Below are positions 5,312-5,985 of a stretch of DNA of 5,985 nucleotides, one piece after another. Origin of the DNA: an uncultured Lachnospiraceae bacterium (GTDB taxonomy: Bacteria; Bacillota_A; Clostridia; Lachnospirales; Lachnospiraceae). The notes beneath the pieces are model-generated. The model was not told the origin of the DNA. It saw nothing but the letters and a program-made list of their open reading frames with translations, and did no database searches. The position numbers and the translations under genes were made by a program. Position 1 is the first letter of the stretch. Every line of letters begins with the position of its first letter. The stretch lies in assembly GCA_902783205.1 (NCBI GenBank), contig CACZQE010000362.1, positions 1 through 5,985 of the forward strand, read 5' to 3'.

Positions 5312-5985
5312 ATGTCAATCTCTAAACAATCCGCAGATTTCAGTAAACGTCCGGCTCCTGTACGGATCTTCGCCGGGACGGATCCCTTTTTCCGGGAACT
5401 GGTTGTCTGCTTTTACAGTGTTTTTATCGTCTTCTGGCTGCTGCACAATGTCTTTGATGCATCTGCCAAGCTGACTCTTTTGTATACGGCGGCAGGCGCC
5501 GTCTGCTTTCCCGGCATCCTCTTCGCGGCCGGCTTACAGATCGCCGTCACCCGCAGCAATTATAAAGGAAAAGCTTTCCGGGACGCCATGCTGGATTTCG
5601 CGCTTTTCTGCTACGTATACTATCTGATCGTCGGAATCTTTCTCCACGTTTTTCTCTATAACGAAGAATGTTTCAAAGCAATTAAGACAGTGACCTTCGC
5701 CATCATGATACCGGCTGACGGCTCCGTGTTCCTTACGCTTTCTGCCCTCTTCCTGATCTGCGCTCTTTTTTATGACAGGCTGGAAGATCTGTGCAGAAGC
5801 TATCCCCGCCTGCCTGCTGCCGCCTGCCTGATCGGGATCCTCCTGTCCCTGATACCGCAGGGCATGCTGGGCTACGGACCGACCGGAATCCTGATCGGCG
5901 GTGACGTTGCGGGCGCCGTGCCTCTGATGATGTACCTGATCCCTCTCTTTGCCGGCATGCATATGGCCCGGGGAGGTTCTTTCAG
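5312..5985 (+). CDS. Multi-pass membrane protein of unknown function (partial)
   Basis: I do not recognise this gene. The frame is open from ATG 5312 to the window edge (224 codons), with a strong CAGGAGG site seven bases upstream. About 27 polar, basic-leaning residues precede a series of hydrophobic segments at roughly 31-48, 55-79, 93-116, 137-154, 168-184 and 203-218, giving at least six membrane passes. Loops include a basic stretch NYKGKAFR (83-90) and an acidic/basic loop after the fourth helix (YDRLEDLCRSYPRLP). Phe, Leu, Ile and Tyr are abundant. The general look (many helices, GYGPTG motif, LIPLFAGMHMARG near the visible end) is faintly like integral-membrane acyltransferases or polysaccharide-related membrane proteins, but no diagnostic residues are seen and I assign no function. 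No promoter is evident in the 46 bases between the rqcP terminator and its start. Confidence 0.75.
   Translation, partial: MSISKQSADFSKRPAPVRIFAGTDPFFRELVVCFYSVFIVFWLLHNVFDASAKLTLLYTAAGAVCFPGILFAAGLQIAVTRSNYKGKAFRDAMLDFALFCYVYYLIVGIFLHVFLYNEECFKAIKTVTFAIMIPADGSVFLTLSALFLICALFYDRLEDLCRSYPRLPAAACLIGILLSLIPQGMLGYGPTGILIGGDVAGAVPLMMYLIPLFAGMHMARGGSF

Noticed and set aside
5534..5962. A 142-codon minus-strand frame rich in Gln, His and Asp
   Set aside because: It is the antisense of the membrane gene starting at 5312, which has a strong ribosome binding site and a coherent pattern of membrane helices.

Overview
The window looks like the chromosome of a low-to-mid GC Firmicute of the class Clostridia, most likely close to Lachnospiraceae. 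The reasons are the gene set and order (HU, rqcP, divIC, tRNA-Met, tilS, hpt, ftsH), strong AGGAGG ribosome binding sites, consensus housekeeping promoters, a tRNA gene without encoded CCA, and an FtsH whose protease-domain wording (for example [12 protein letters not shown] and TTGASQDI) is what I recall from Lachnospiraceae homologues. No mobile element, CRISPR array or integration scar is visible.

Layout. The left two thirds are transcribed leftwards. From right to left they hold divIC (cell division), an elongator tRNA-Met(CAT) with its own consensus promoter and a strong intrinsic terminator, and then the tightly packed tilS-hpt-ftsH operon. ftsH starts at TTG and runs off the left edge, so only its extreme C-terminus is missing. 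A divergent intergenic region (4405-4700) carries back-to-back promoters, one for divIC and one for the rightward operon HU-rqcP, which ends at a textbook terminator. A multi-pass membrane protein of unknown function then begins and runs off the right edge.

How the genes relate. This is the conserved Firmicute 'yabO-divIC-spoIIE-tilS-hpt-ftsH' neighbourhood: nucleoid packaging (HU), rescue of stalled 50S subunits (RqcP), septum assembly (DivIC), AUA decoding (TilS), purine salvage (Hpt) and membrane proteolysis (FtsH). In Bacillus subtilis the same block also holds the sporulation genes yabP, yabQ and spoIIE, with a tRNA-Met gene between divIC and spoIIE. Here all three sporulation genes are absent from their expected places, the tRNA is kept, and the HU-rqcP side points away from divIC. 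The plausible reading is a rearranged, possibly asporogenous lineage.

The window is mostly ordinary housekeeping DNA. The points most worth a second look are the missing sporulation genes with the flipped flank, a nested two-stem hairpin in the tilS leader, a dyad overlapping the HU promoter, and the unidentified membrane protein at the right edge. I did not find convincing evidence for a novel multi-gene system.
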